A stretch of DNA of 64,000 nucleotides from Streptomyces triculaminicus. Its GTDB lineage: Bacteria; Actinomycetota; Actinomycetes; Streptomycetales; Streptomycetaceae. Positions 56,947-64,000 of this stretch are shown here, piece by piece. The stretch is taken from assembly GCF_017349075.1 (NCBI RefSeq), contig NZ_JAFMOF010000002.1:310001-374000 (forward strand), in the 5' to 3' direction. Within the stretch, counting starts at the first letter, position 1. Every line of letters begins with the position of its first letter. A model generated the notes under the pieces. The model was not told the DNA's origin. It worked only from the letters and a program-made list of their open reading frames with translations, and searched no databases. The position numbers were made by a program, and so were the translations under genes.

Positions 56947-58191
56947 ATGGGGCGTTTGACCAGAAGAGGGTTCGGGGTGGCCGCCGCGGGTGCGATGACG
57001 GCGATACTGGCGACGGGTGAGGCGGGCGCGCTGCCGGCGCCCGAGGACGCCGGGCGGAACCGCAAGCGGGAGTTCCGGGGCATGTGGACCGCCACGGTCG
57101 TCAACGTCGACTGGCCGTCCAGGCCCGGACTGCCGCCCGAGCGTCAACAGGCCGAGCTGACCGCGCTCCTCGACGTCGCCGTGGCCCGCCGGCTCAACGC
57201 CGTGGTCCTGCAGATCAGGCCCACCGCCGACGCCTTCTGGCCGTCCCGCTACGAGCCGTGGTCGGAGTATCTGACGGGCACTCAGGGCCGTTCGCCGGGC
57301 TGGGATCCGCTGGCCTTCGCGGTGCGCGAGGCCCACAAGCGCCGCCTGGAGCTGCACGGCTGGTTCAACCCGTACCGTGTCGCCAACCACACCGACCCCG
57401 GCCGGCTGACGCCCACCCACCCGGCCCGGGTGCACCCCGGCTGGGTGCTGCCCTACGGCGGCAAGCTCTACTACAACCCCGGCCTGCCGGAGGTCCGCCG
57501 CTTCGTCCAGGACGCCATGCTGGACGCGGTCTGGCGCTACGACCTGGACGGCGTGCACTTCGACGACTACTTCTACCCCTACCCCGTGGCCGGGCAGACT
57601 TTCGACGACACGGCGGCCTACGAGCGCTACGGCGCCGGCTTCCCCGACCGGGCGGCCTGGCGGCGCGACAACATCGACCGGCTGGTGCGGGAGATGGCCG
57701 AACGCATCAAGAGGCGCAAGAGACATGTGCGGTTCGGCATCAGCCCGTTCGCCGTCTGGCGCAACCGCGCCACCGACCCGCTGGGCTCCGACACCCGGGC
57801 CGGCGTGCAGACCTACGACGACCTCCACGCCGACACCCGCAAGTGGGTCCGCGAGGGCTGGATCGACTACATCGTCCCGCAGTGCTACTGGCACATCGGC
57901 TTCACCGTCGCCGACTACGCCAAGCTCCTGCCCTGGTGGGCGGAGACCGTACGCGGCACCGGCGTCCACCTCTACATCGGCGAGGCCCTCTACCGGGCCG
58001 GGGACCCCGCGCAGCCCGCGCCCTGGCAGGACGCCGCCGAGCTCTCCCGCCACGTCGCCCTCGGCAGGACGTATCCGGAGGTGCTCGGCAACGTCTACTT
58101 CTCCGCGCAGCACGTCGCCCGGGATCGCATCGGCGCGATGGAGCGCGTGGTGAAGGACCACTACCCCCACCGCGCGCGTCCGCCGCGCTGA
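56947..58191 (+). CDS. Tat-exported glycosyl hydrolase-like protein (GH10-like/DUF187, GHL10)
   Basis: 414 residues. A twin-arginine signal (LTRRGFGVAAAGAMTAILA) precedes a TIM-barrel domain: FRGMWTATVVNVDWPSR, LNAVVLQIRPTADAFWPS, HGWFNPYRV, YDLDGVHFDDYFYPYP and FGISPFAVWRN. The family (YngK/UPF0748-like) acts on extracellular glycans or peptidoglycan, with substrate unproven. ATG at 56947 with CAGGGAGAA upstream. A credible client of the TatAC pair in the same window. Confidence 0.9.
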   Translation: MGRLTRRGFGVAAAGAMTAILATGEAGALPAPEDAGRNRKREFRGMWTATVVNVDWPSRPGLPPERQQAELTALLDVAVARRLNAVVLQIRPTADAFWPSRYEPWSEYLTGTQGRSPGWDPLAFAVREAHKRRLELHGWFNPYRVANHTDPGRLTPTHPARVHPGWVLPYGGKLYYNPGLPEVRRFVQDAMLDAVWRYDLDGVHFDDYFYPYPVAGQTFDDTAAYERYGAGFPDRAAWRRDNIDRLVREMAERIKRRKRHVRFGISPFAVWRNRATDPLGSDTRAGVQTYDDLHADTRKWVREGWIDYIVPQCYWHIGFTVADYAKLLPWWAETVRGTGVHLYIGEALYRAGDPAQPAPWQDAAELSRHVALGRTYPEVLGNVYFSAQHVARDRIGAMERVVKDHYPHRARPPR

Positions 58192-58204
58192 GGTCCCGGC
58201 GCGG

Positions 58205-58402
58205 CTACTGGCCGGTGGCCTTGCGGTGGTCCACCACGGAGTCGGGCCCCGGCGACATGATGGTCTCGTGGCCGTCCTCCGCCCGGACCCGGTACGGAGG
58301 GGTGCCGTTATGGCCGAGGACCTCGACGATCTCCACGACGTGGTCCTGCTGGCCGACAGTCCTGCCGTGCACTACCAACCGGTCGCCCTTGCTCGCATGC
58401 AT
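58205..58402 (-). CDS. DUF1918 protein
   Basis: 65 residues. KGDRLVVHGRTVGQQDHVVEIVEVLG, then PPYRVRAEDGHETIMSPGPDS, matches the DUF1918 small beta-barrel (SH3-like). Function unknown; common in actinobacteria. Convergent with the glycosidase-like gene, 13-nt gap. Confidence 0.88.
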   Translation of the reverse strand: MHASKGDRLVVHGRTVGQQDHVVEIVEVLGHNGTPPYRVRAEDGHETIMSPGPDSVVDHRKATGQ

Positions 58403-58524
58403 CGACGTGACCCTTTCGTCGCGAGAGACAGGTCCACTCGGATACTCCCAGCCTAGGGCGACCGGCGGTATAGGGCGCGCCCAGGAAACCGCCGCTCACC
58501 CCGCCGCCCGCCGCGCCGCGGCGG

Positions 58525-59448
58525 TCAGCGCGCGGCCCGCTGGGTCACGCCGATGCACACCAGCACGGCGAGGGCGGCCGCCGGGGCCGCCGGCGTCAGC
58601 CGTTCGCCCAGCAGCACCACCGACCACACCAGGGTGAGCAGGGGCTGGGCCAGCTGCAACTGGCTGGCCCGGGCCACGCCGATCACGGCCATGCCCCGGT
58701 ACCAGATCCACAGGCCGACGAACTGCGAGCCGACCGCCACCCACAGCAGCCCGGCCACGGTGTGGGCGGTCAGCCGCACCGGCTCGGCCGACAGGGCCCA
58801 CGCCGCCCCGGCGGCCGCCACCGGCAGGCACAGCACCAGGACCCAGGCGGTGACCTGCCAGCCGGGCATCTCCCGCGCGAGCCGGCCCCCTTCCGAGTAA
58901 CCCGCCGCGCACACCAGCAGGGCGGCGAAGAGGTACAGGTCCTCGGTGGTCGGCGCCCCGCCGCTCTGCCACAGGGCGAAGCCCGCCACCACGGCCGCCC
59001 CGGCCACCGCCGCCGCCCAGAACAGGCGCGAGTGCCGGGCCCCGGTGCGCAGCGCCGCGTAGGCCGCCGTCGTCAGCGGCAGCAGGCCGACGACCACGGC
59101 CGCGTGGGAGGTGGTGGAGGTGCGCAGGGCGAGCGTGGTCAGCAGCGGGAACCCGACGATCGTGCCGCCGGCCACCACGAGCAGGGCGGGCCAGTGGCGG
59201 CGCGCGGGCCGGGCCACCCGCCCCGCGAGCAGGGCGGCCCCGGCGAGCAGGCCCCCCAGGACCAGCCGGCAGGTGGTCACCGACCACGGGCCCATGCCCT
59301 CCAGGGCCCAGGCGGTCGCGGGGAAGGTGAGGGAGAAGGCGGCGACTCCCAGGGCGGCGAGCATGGTGCCCGTGCCGAGCCCGGACCGGTCCGGGCGGTG
59401 ATCCACCGCTATCGCGACCGGGGGAGTAGCGCTATCGTGTGCTGTCAT
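58525..59448 (-). CDS. EamA/DMT-family transporter
   Basis: 307 residues with ten predicted helices in two EamA repeats (MLAALGVAAFSLTFPATAWAL; WYRGMAVIGVARASQLQLAQPLLTLVWSV). Exporter of amino acids or small metabolites by family. The ATG at 59448 shares bases with the ATG of the divergent MocR gene, so one or both transcripts start inside the other gene or are leaderless; GTG at 59406 is a shorter alternative. Likely regulated by that MocR protein. Confidence 0.88.
   Translation of the reverse strand: MTAHDSATPPVAIAVDHRPDRSGLGTGTMLAALGVAAFSLTFPATAWALEGMGPWSVTTCRLVLGGLLAGAALLAGRVARPARRHWPALLVVAGGTIVGFPLLTTLALRTSTTSHAAVVVGLLPLTTAAYAALRTGARHSRLFWAAAVAGAAVVAGFALWQSGGAPTTEDLYLFAALLVCAAGYSEGGRLAREMPGWQVTAWVLVLCLPVAAAGAAWALSAEPVRLTAHTVAGLLWVAVGSQFVGLWIWYRGMAVIGVARASQLQLAQPLLTLVWSVVLLGERLTPAAPAAALAVLVCIGVTQRAAR
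59407..59437. promoter_or_regulatory. MocR operator candidate: direct repeats CGCTATCG
   Basis: CGCTATCG at 59407-59414 and again at 59430-59437, start-to-start 23 bp. MocR/GabR/PdxR regulators commonly bind direct repeats about two helical turns apart. The repeats lie inside the 5' end of the EamA reading frame and immediately upstream of the MocR start. Confidence 0.5.
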
Positions 59449-60892
59449 GCACGAGCGTAACAGCGTGAGCGAGCTGGCCGGGATCCTGCGCGGAGAGCTC
59501 CACCGCTACTCTCCGGGTGAGAAGCTGCCGTCCAGCCGCTCCCTCGTCGACCGCTTCCGCGTCAGCCCCGTCACCGTCTCGCGGGCGCTCGCCGCCCTGA
59601 CCGCCGAGGGCCTGGTCGTCACCCGCCCCGGCGCCGGCGCCTTCCGTGCCGAGCCCCGCCCCGCCCCCGCCCGGACCGGCGACACCTCCTGGCAGCAGGT
59701 CGCGCTGAGCGCCGAGACCGGCGACGAGGCCGTTCCCCGGTCCGTCGACGCCTCCGGCGTCGTCTCCAGCCTCGCCGTCCCGCTGCCCGGGGTCATCGAG
59801 CTCACAGGCGGCTACCTCCACCCCACGCTCCAGCCCGAACGCGCCCTGGGCGCCGCCCTCGCCCGCGCCGGGCGGCGGCCGGGCGCCTGGGAACGTCCGC
59901 CGCTGGAGGGCATGGGGGAGCTGCGGGCCTGGTTCGCCCGCGAGATCGGCGGCCCGGCCGGCCTGCTCGCCGCCTCCGACGTGCTGATCACCGCCGGCGG
60001 CCAGAGCGCCCTGACCACCGCGCTGCGCGCCCTCGCCCCGCCCGGGGCGCCCGTGCTCGTCGAGTCCCCCACCTACCCCGGCATGCTCGCCGCCGCCCGC
60101 GCCTCGGGGCTGCGTCCCGTGCCCGTCCCCGTCGACGTCCACGGCCTGCGGCCGGACCTGCTCGCCGACGCGTTCCGGGCCGTCCGCGCCCGCGTCCTGG
60201 TCTGCCAGCCGCTCTACCAGAACCCCACCGGAACGGTCCTGGCGGCCGACCGGCGGCGGGAGGTGCTGCGCGTCGCCCGCGCGGCCGGCGCCTTCGTGAT
60301 CGAGGACGACTTCGCGCGCCGGCTCGCCCACGAGGACGCCCCGCCGCTGCCGCCCACCCTCGCCTCGGACGACCCCGACGGCGTCGTGGTGCACGTCTGC
60401 TCGCTGACCAAGTTCACCTCGCCCAGCCTGCGCGTGGGCGCCCTCGCCGCCCGGGGCCCGGTCCTGGAGCGGCTGCGGGCCATCCAGATCGTCGACAGCT
60501 TCTTCGTCCCCCGCCCGCTGCAGGAGGCCGCGCTCGAACTCGTCGGCTCGCCCGCCTGGTCCCGCCACCGGCGCACGGTCGCCGCCGAGCTGCGCGTCCG
60601 CCGCGAGACGCTGCTGGCCGCGCTGCGCCGGGAACTCCCCGGCCTCACGGCGGAGTACGTACCGCCCGGCGGCTTCCACGTCTGGCTGCGCCTGCCGGAC
60701 GGCACCGACGAGAGCGCCCTGGCCGCCGCCGCGCTGCGCGCCGGCGTCGCCGTCACCCCGGGCCGGCCGTTCTTCTGCGCCGAGCCCCCGGCGCCGCATC
60801 TGCGGCTGTGCTTCGCGGCGGCCGCGAGCACCGCCGAACTGGAGGAGGGCGTCCGCAGGCTGCGCACCGCCTGCGAGGAGACGGCCGGCTAG
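59447..60892 (+). CDS. MocR-type PLP-dependent transcriptional regulator
   Basis: 481 residues. A GntR winged helix (PGEKLPSSRSLVDRFRVSPVTVSRALAALTAEGLV) fused to an aminotransferase fold-type I domain with YQNPTGTV, EDDFARRL and the PLP Lys in CSLTKFTSPSLRVG. Such proteins sense PLP plus an amine or amino acid. Divergent from EamA, the classic MocR-exporter pairing. Its TAG stop overlaps the LysR stop on the other strand (CTAG). Confidence 0.93.
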   Translation: MHERNSVSELAGILRGELHRYSPGEKLPSSRSLVDRFRVSPVTVSRALAALTAEGLVVTRPGAGAFRAEPRPAPARTGDTSWQQVALSAETGDEAVPRSVDASGVVSSLAVPLPGVIELTGGYLHPTLQPERALGAALARAGRRPGAWERPPLEGMGELRAWFAREIGGPAGLLAASDVLITAGGQSALTTALRALAPPGAPVLVESPTYPGMLAAARASGLRPVPVPVDVHGLRPDLLADAFRAVRARVLVCQPLYQNPTGTVLAADRRREVLRVARAAGAFVIEDDFARRLAHEDAPPLPPTLASDDPDGVVVHVCSLTKFTSPSLRVGALAARGPVLERLRAIQIVDSFFVPRPLQEAALELVGSPAWSRHRRTVAAELRVRRETLLAALRRELPGLTAEYVPPGGFHVWLRLPDGTDESALAAAALRAGVAVTPGRPFFCAEPPAPHLRLCFAAAASTAELEEGVRRLRTACEETAG

Positions 60893-61809
60893 GACGCGTC
60901 CGGCTCCGCCGGCCCGCTCGCGATCCGCGCCACCGCCGCGCGCAGCCAGCGGTGGGCCGGGTCGGTGTCCAGCCGCACGTGCCAGGCCATGCCCGTGGTC
61001 ACCGCCGGCAGCTCCAGCGGGATCTCCCGCACGGCCAGCGGCAGCTCCTCGGCGGCCCGGGCCGCGACGGCGGCGGGCACCAGGGCCAGGACGTCGCCGC
61101 GCAGCGCGAAGAAACACGCGGTGATGTGCGTGGGAACGGTGGCCAGCACCCGGCGGGTCAGCCCGAGGGCGGCCAGGCGCTCGTCGACGACGCTGTGGAA
61201 GCGGCCCCTGCGCGAGGCGGTGATGTGCGGGATCGCGGCGAAGGCCGCGGGGGTCAGCGGCTCGTCCGCGCCCGGTGCGTCCCGGCGGCACACCGCCGCG
61301 AAGCGGTGCCGGGCCAGCTCCCGGCCGCGTACGTCCTGCGGGAGGTCCGGCAGGTGGCCGATGTCGAGGTCGACGCGGTCCCGCAGGTCCGCAGGGTCCT
61401 CGTCGCCCTCGGGCAGCCAGCGCAGCTGGACGCCGGGCGCCTCCCGCGTCACCCGCTCGGTCAGCGCGGGGCCCAGGACGACGGCGAGCCCGTCGTCCGA
61501 GCGCAGGGTGAACCGGCGCCGCACCGCCGCGATGTCCACCGGCTGCGCCGGCCGCAGCGCGGCCAGCGCCCCGGCCAGGGCCGCCTCCACCGACGGTTGC
61601 AGCTGAAGCGCCCGCGGGGTCAGGGCCAGCCCCCGCCCGGCCGGCACCAGCAGCGGGTCGTCCAGCACCCGGCGCAGCCGGCCCAGCGTGCGGCTCATCG
61701 CGGAGGGGGAGACGTTCATCCGGGTCGCGGCCCCGGTCACGCTGCCCTCGCGCAACAGGGCGTCGAGGGCCGGCAGGAGGTTCATGTCGGGCAACTGCAT
61801 GAGCGCCAT
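60889..61809 (-). CDS. LysR-family transcriptional regulator
   Basis: 306 residues. HTH LLPALDALLREGSVTGAATRMNVSPSAMSRTLGRLRRVL, then the effector-binding domain. Divergent from the DHA2 MFS gene, which it presumably regulates. Shares its last bases with the MocR stop on the opposite strand. The ATG at 61809 starts MALMQLPDMNLLPALDALL; an internal ATG (MNLLPALDALL) is possible. Confidence 0.93.
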   Translation of the reverse strand: MALMQLPDMNLLPALDALLREGSVTGAATRMNVSPSAMSRTLGRLRRVLDDPLLVPAGRGLALTPRALQLQPSVEAALAGALAALRPAQPVDIAAVRRRFTLRSDDGLAVVLGPALTERVTREAPGVQLRWLPEGDEDPADLRDRVDLDIGHLPDLPQDVRGRELARHRFAAVCRRDAPGADEPLTPAAFAAIPHITASRRGRFHSVVDERLAALGLTRRVLATVPTHITACFFALRGDVLALVPAAVAARAAEELPLAVREIPLELPAVTTGMAWHVRLDTDPAHRWLRAAVARIASGPAEPDAS

Positions 61810-61811
61810 CG

Positions 61812-61843
61812 TTGCATGGGAATCAAACGTGGCTTGAATATTC
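61812..61843. promoter_or_regulatory. LysR-type operator candidates upstream of the MFS gene
   Basis: TTG-N9-CAA (61812-61826) and the 8-bp perfect palindrome GAATATTC (61836-61843) lie in the 86-nt divergent gap and are AT-rich. Either could be recognised by the adjacent LysR protein. Confidence 0.35.
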
Positions 61844-61895
61844 GGACCTTGTGGTCAACCGTCGCGCGTTCCACGATGGGCGGGACGAGAAAGCG

Positions 61896-63338
61896 ATGGA
61901 GCAGATGATCGATACCAAGCAGCGCAACACGGCCCTCCTGGTGGCGGGGTGCTTCTTCATGGAGAACCTGGACGGCACGATCGTGTCGACGGCCGCGGAG
62001 TCCATGGGGGAGTCCCTGGGCGTCGCTCCGACCGCGATAGGGCTGGTCGTCACCGCCTACCTGGTGACGCTGGCCGTCCTGATACCGCTCAGCGGCTGGC
62101 TGACCGCCCGCTTCGGGCCCCGGCGCGTCTTCCTGACGGCCATCGCCGTCTTCTCCCTCGCCTCGCTGGGCTGCGCGCTGAGCTCCAGCCTCGGCGAACT
62201 GGTGGCCATGCGGGTCCTGCAGGGCGCGGGCGGCGCGATGATGGTGCCGGTCGGGCGCCTGATGGTGGTCGCCCGGGCCGCCAAGCCCGACATACCCCGC
62301 CTGGTCTCCTACGTCGTCTGGCCCGCCCTGGTCGCCCCCGTGATCGCGCCGCTGCTCGGCGGCCTGCTCACCACCTACGCGAGCTGGCACTGGATGTTCC
62401 TGGTCAACCTCCCCCTGGGCGCCGCGGCCTTCGGCATCGCATGGCGCCTGATCGACGCCGCCCCGCCCGGCCCCGACGTGCCGCGCCTGGACCTGTGGGG
62501 CGTCCTGCTCACCTCGACCGGCCTCGGCGCGCTGACATGGACGGCGCACCTGCTGTCCGGCGCGGGCGAGCCCTGGCAGCCCGCGGCCGCCACCGGCGCC
62601 CTGGCCGTGCTGCTGCTCGCCGTGGCCGCGTGGCACCTGCTGCGCACGGACCGGCCGCTGATCGACCTGCGCACCCTGAAGGTGACGACCTTCCGTGCGT
62701 CGGTGTCCGGGGGCTCGCTGTTCTGGATCGTGGTCGCGGCCGTGCCCTTCCTGCTGCCGCTCCTCTTCCAGGAGGTCTTCGGCTGGAGCGCGGTGCGCTC
62801 GGGCGCCGTCGTGCTGTTCGTCTTCGTGGGCAACATCGGCATCAAGCCCGCGACCACCTACCTGCTCAACCGCTTCGGCTTCCGGCCGCTGCTGCTCGCC
62901 GCCACGCTCGGCGTCGGCGCCACGACGGCCGTCTGCGCCTTCCTCACCGCCGCGACGCCGCTCGCCCTGATCGTCGTGGTCACCGTGGTCAGCGGCGCCG
63001 CCCGCTCGCTGGGCCTGACCTGCTACCAGGTCATCGCCTTCGCCGACGTCCCGCACGAGCGCATGCGGGACGCCAACACCCTGCAGTCCACCGCCCAGCA
63101 GGCCGCCGCGGGCCTGGGCGTCGTCGCCGCCACGGTCGCCCTGCGCGCCGGCGGCCCGCTCGGCGACCTGCTGCCGGGCACCCCGTCCGCGGGCACCGCC
63201 TACGGCATCGCCTTCTGCCTGCTCGCGCTCGTCAGCCTCGGCGCCCTGGCCGGGGCCGTGCGCCTGCACCCGACGGCGGGCGACGCCGTGCGCCGCCCGG
63301 CTCCCGCCCGCGAGCCGGCGCCGGCCGGCGGCCGCTGA
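61896..63338 (+). CDS. DHA2-type MFS efflux transporter
   Basis: 480 residues and about 14 helices. Motif D1-like LDGTIVSTAA in helix 1, motif A WLTARFGPRRVFL, motif C GGAMMVPVGRLMVVA and AYLVTLAVLIPLSG match the EmrB/QacA family. ATG at 61896 (MEQMIDTKQRN), with ATG 61905 an alternative. Divergent from the LysR gene; followed by a terminator and a convergent MarR gene, an arrangement common for drug efflux. Confidence 0.9.
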   Translation: MEQMIDTKQRNTALLVAGCFFMENLDGTIVSTAAESMGESLGVAPTAIGLVVTAYLVTLAVLIPLSGWLTARFGPRRVFLTAIAVFSLASLGCALSSSLGELVAMRVLQGAGGAMMVPVGRLMVVARAAKPDIPRLVSYVVWPALVAPVIAPLLGGLLTTYASWHWMFLVNLPLGAAAFGIAWRLIDAAPPGPDVPRLDLWGVLLTSTGLGALTWTAHLLSGAGEPWQPAAATGALAVLLLAVAAWHLLRTDRPLIDLRTLKVTTFRASVSGGSLFWIVVAAVPFLLPLLFQEVFGWSAVRSGAVVLFVFVGNIGIKPATTYLLNRFGFRPLLLAATLGVGATTAVCAFLTAATPLALIVVVTVVSGAARSLGLTCYQVIAFADVPHERMRDANTLQSTAQQAAAGLGVVAATVALRAGGPLGDLLPGTPSAGTAYGIAFCLLALVSLGALAGAVRLHPTAGDAVRRPAPAREPAPAGGR

Positions 63339-63352
63339 CGTCCACCGGAACC

Positions 63353-63385
63353 GACGGGGGCGGCCGCGACGCGGCCGCCCCCGTC
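63353..63385. terminator. Terminator between MFS and MarR genes
   Basis: Perfect 15-bp stem (63353-63367 with 63371-63385) and 3-nt loop, 15 nt after the MFS stop; it can serve both converging genes. Confidence 0.85.
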
Positions 63386-63471
63386 CGGCTGTGCCCGCCC
63401 GAGGTGGCCGGAATCCGACGACCCGGGCGGGAGCCCGCCGCTCGGCGGGGATCCGTTCGGCGGGAGGGCGT

Positions 63472-63972
63472 TCAGCAGGGGTCCGACTCGTGCTCCTCGA
63501 GCCGCTCGGAGATCGCCTCGCACGCCTCCGCGAACCGGTCGAGCAGCTCGGGCCCCAGCACGTCGGCGAACATCGCCCGGACCGAGGCCGCGTGCGTCGG
63601 CGCCGCACGGACGATGGCCGCGTAGCCCTGCTCGGTCAGCACCACCTCCGGGTACCGGGCGCCCGGCACCGCCTCCCGGCCGACCAGGCCGCGCCGCTCC
63701 ATCCGGGACAGCTGGTGGGACAGCCGGCTCTTCTCCCACTGGGTGGCCCGGCCCAGGTCCGCGGCCCGCATCCGCCGTCCCGGCACCTCGGAGAGGTTCA
63801 CCAGGATCTCGAAGTCCTGCGGGGACAGGTCGAACTTCCGCTGCAGCTGCCGGCCCAGATGGGTGCTCAGGCGTTTGCTCATGGCCAGGTATGCCCGCCA
63901 CGCCCGCTGTTGCGTCTCGTCAAGCCAGGGTTCCTCTGCCATGGGACGCATTCTAGCCATAGGTTGACGCAT
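63472..63972 (-). CDS. MarR-family transcriptional regulator
   Basis: 166 residues. Winged helix with LSPQDFEILVNLSEVPGRRMRAADLGRATQWEKSRLSHQLSRMERRGLV split over the family's helices, ending in a dimerisation helix (LLDRFAEACEAISERLEEHE). I choose the ATG at 63972 because AGAGGG lies about 9 nt upstream; later ATGs at 63960, 63951 and 63939 lack a site. An inverted repeat overlaps this start. Confidence 0.9.
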   Translation of the reverse strand: MRQPMARMRPMAEEPWLDETQQRAWRAYLAMSKRLSTHLGRQLQRKFDLSPQDFEILVNLSEVPGRRMRAADLGRATQWEKSRLSHQLSRMERRGLVGREAVPGARYPEVVLTEQGYAAIVRAAPTHAASVRAMFADVLGPELLDRFAEACEAISERLEEHESDPC

Positions 63973-63977
63973 CAACC
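63962..63977. promoter_or_regulatory. MarR autoregulatory operator candidate
   Basis: GGTTGA-CGCA-TCAACC, perfect 6-bp arms with a 4-nt centre, directly over the MarR start codon. The size and symmetry suit a MarR dimer. Confidence 0.5.
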
Positions 63978-64000
63978 CGAGCCCTCTACTTTGGTTGTCA

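Overview
The window is a very GC-rich, gene-dense chromosomal segment of a Streptomyces or close relative. The grounds are strong G/C third-position bias, many GTG/TTG starts, a complete Pup-proteasome gene set, an actinobacterial iron box, a mycosin-type protease, and the gene order arc-dop-pup-prcB-prcA ... pafA-pafBC-tatAC-helY followed by infC-rpmI-rplT and pheST. It looks like core chromosome: I see no prophage, insertion sequence, integron, CRISPR array, tRNA or rRNA.

Layout. 1-2.2 kb: tail of a CBS-domain protein, tRNA m1A58 methyltransferase, a small secreted or anchored protein, and a 3Fe-4S ferredoxin. 2.4-8.2 kb: the proteasomal ATPase ARC, depupylase/deamidase Dop, Pup, and the 20S beta and alpha subunits. 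8.2-10.8 kb: a LacI regulator divergent from an MFS transporter, with a perfect inverted repeat between them. 10.8-17.9 kb: Pup ligase PafA, two FKBP isomerases (one a lipoprotein), the WYL regulators PafB and PafC, two small proteins, and TatA/TatC. 18-21.7 kb: a diacylglycerol-kinase-like enzyme and the Ski2-like helicase HelY. 21.8-30.2 kb: LysR/TDT transporter pair, a metal-receptor-like protein, a glycine-betaine-type ABC importer, a FEN-like exonuclease, an iron-box-controlled siderophore-interacting protein and a secreted membrane-anchored protein. 30.5-37.3 kb: a gamma-glutamylation pathway (amidotransferase hydrolase, amine permease, FadR regulator, GlnA4-like synthetase, aldehyde dehydrogenase, SDR) that fits ethanolamine use through glutamyl intermediates. 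37.4-44.3 kb: a frameshifted secreted HAD phosphatase, a PLP enzyme, a membrane protein plus mycosin pair, SseB-like, aquaporin and DUF1844 proteins. 44.3-52 kb: structured leader and infC-rpmI-rplT, a SpoU methyltransferase, a histidine kinase, pheS-pheT. 52-64 kb: PP2C phosphatase, HTH/TPR regulator, Nudix, 3-hydroxybutyryl-CoA dehydrogenase, a Tat-exported glycosidase-like protein, DUF1918, EamA/MocR pair, LysR/MFS pair and MarR.

How the parts connect. Dop deamidates the terminal Gln of Pup, PafA ligates Pup to target lysines, ARC unfolds the tagged proteins into the PrcA/PrcB 20S core, and Dop can remove Pup. PafB/PafC, named for their location, are DNA-damage-response activators in relatives. 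TatA/TatC form a Tat translocase, and a gene 40 kb away encodes a clear twin-arginine substrate.

The less ordinary signals are two apparent frameshifts (37.46 kb and about 30.35 kb), a C10 tract at the end of the PP2C gene, four short tandem arrays at or just beyond stop codons, an ATC start for infC behind a heavily structured leader, and several well-formed operator candidates. I did not find a convincing wholly new multigene system. The glutamyl-amine cluster and the operator/transporter pairs are the best candidates for follow-up.
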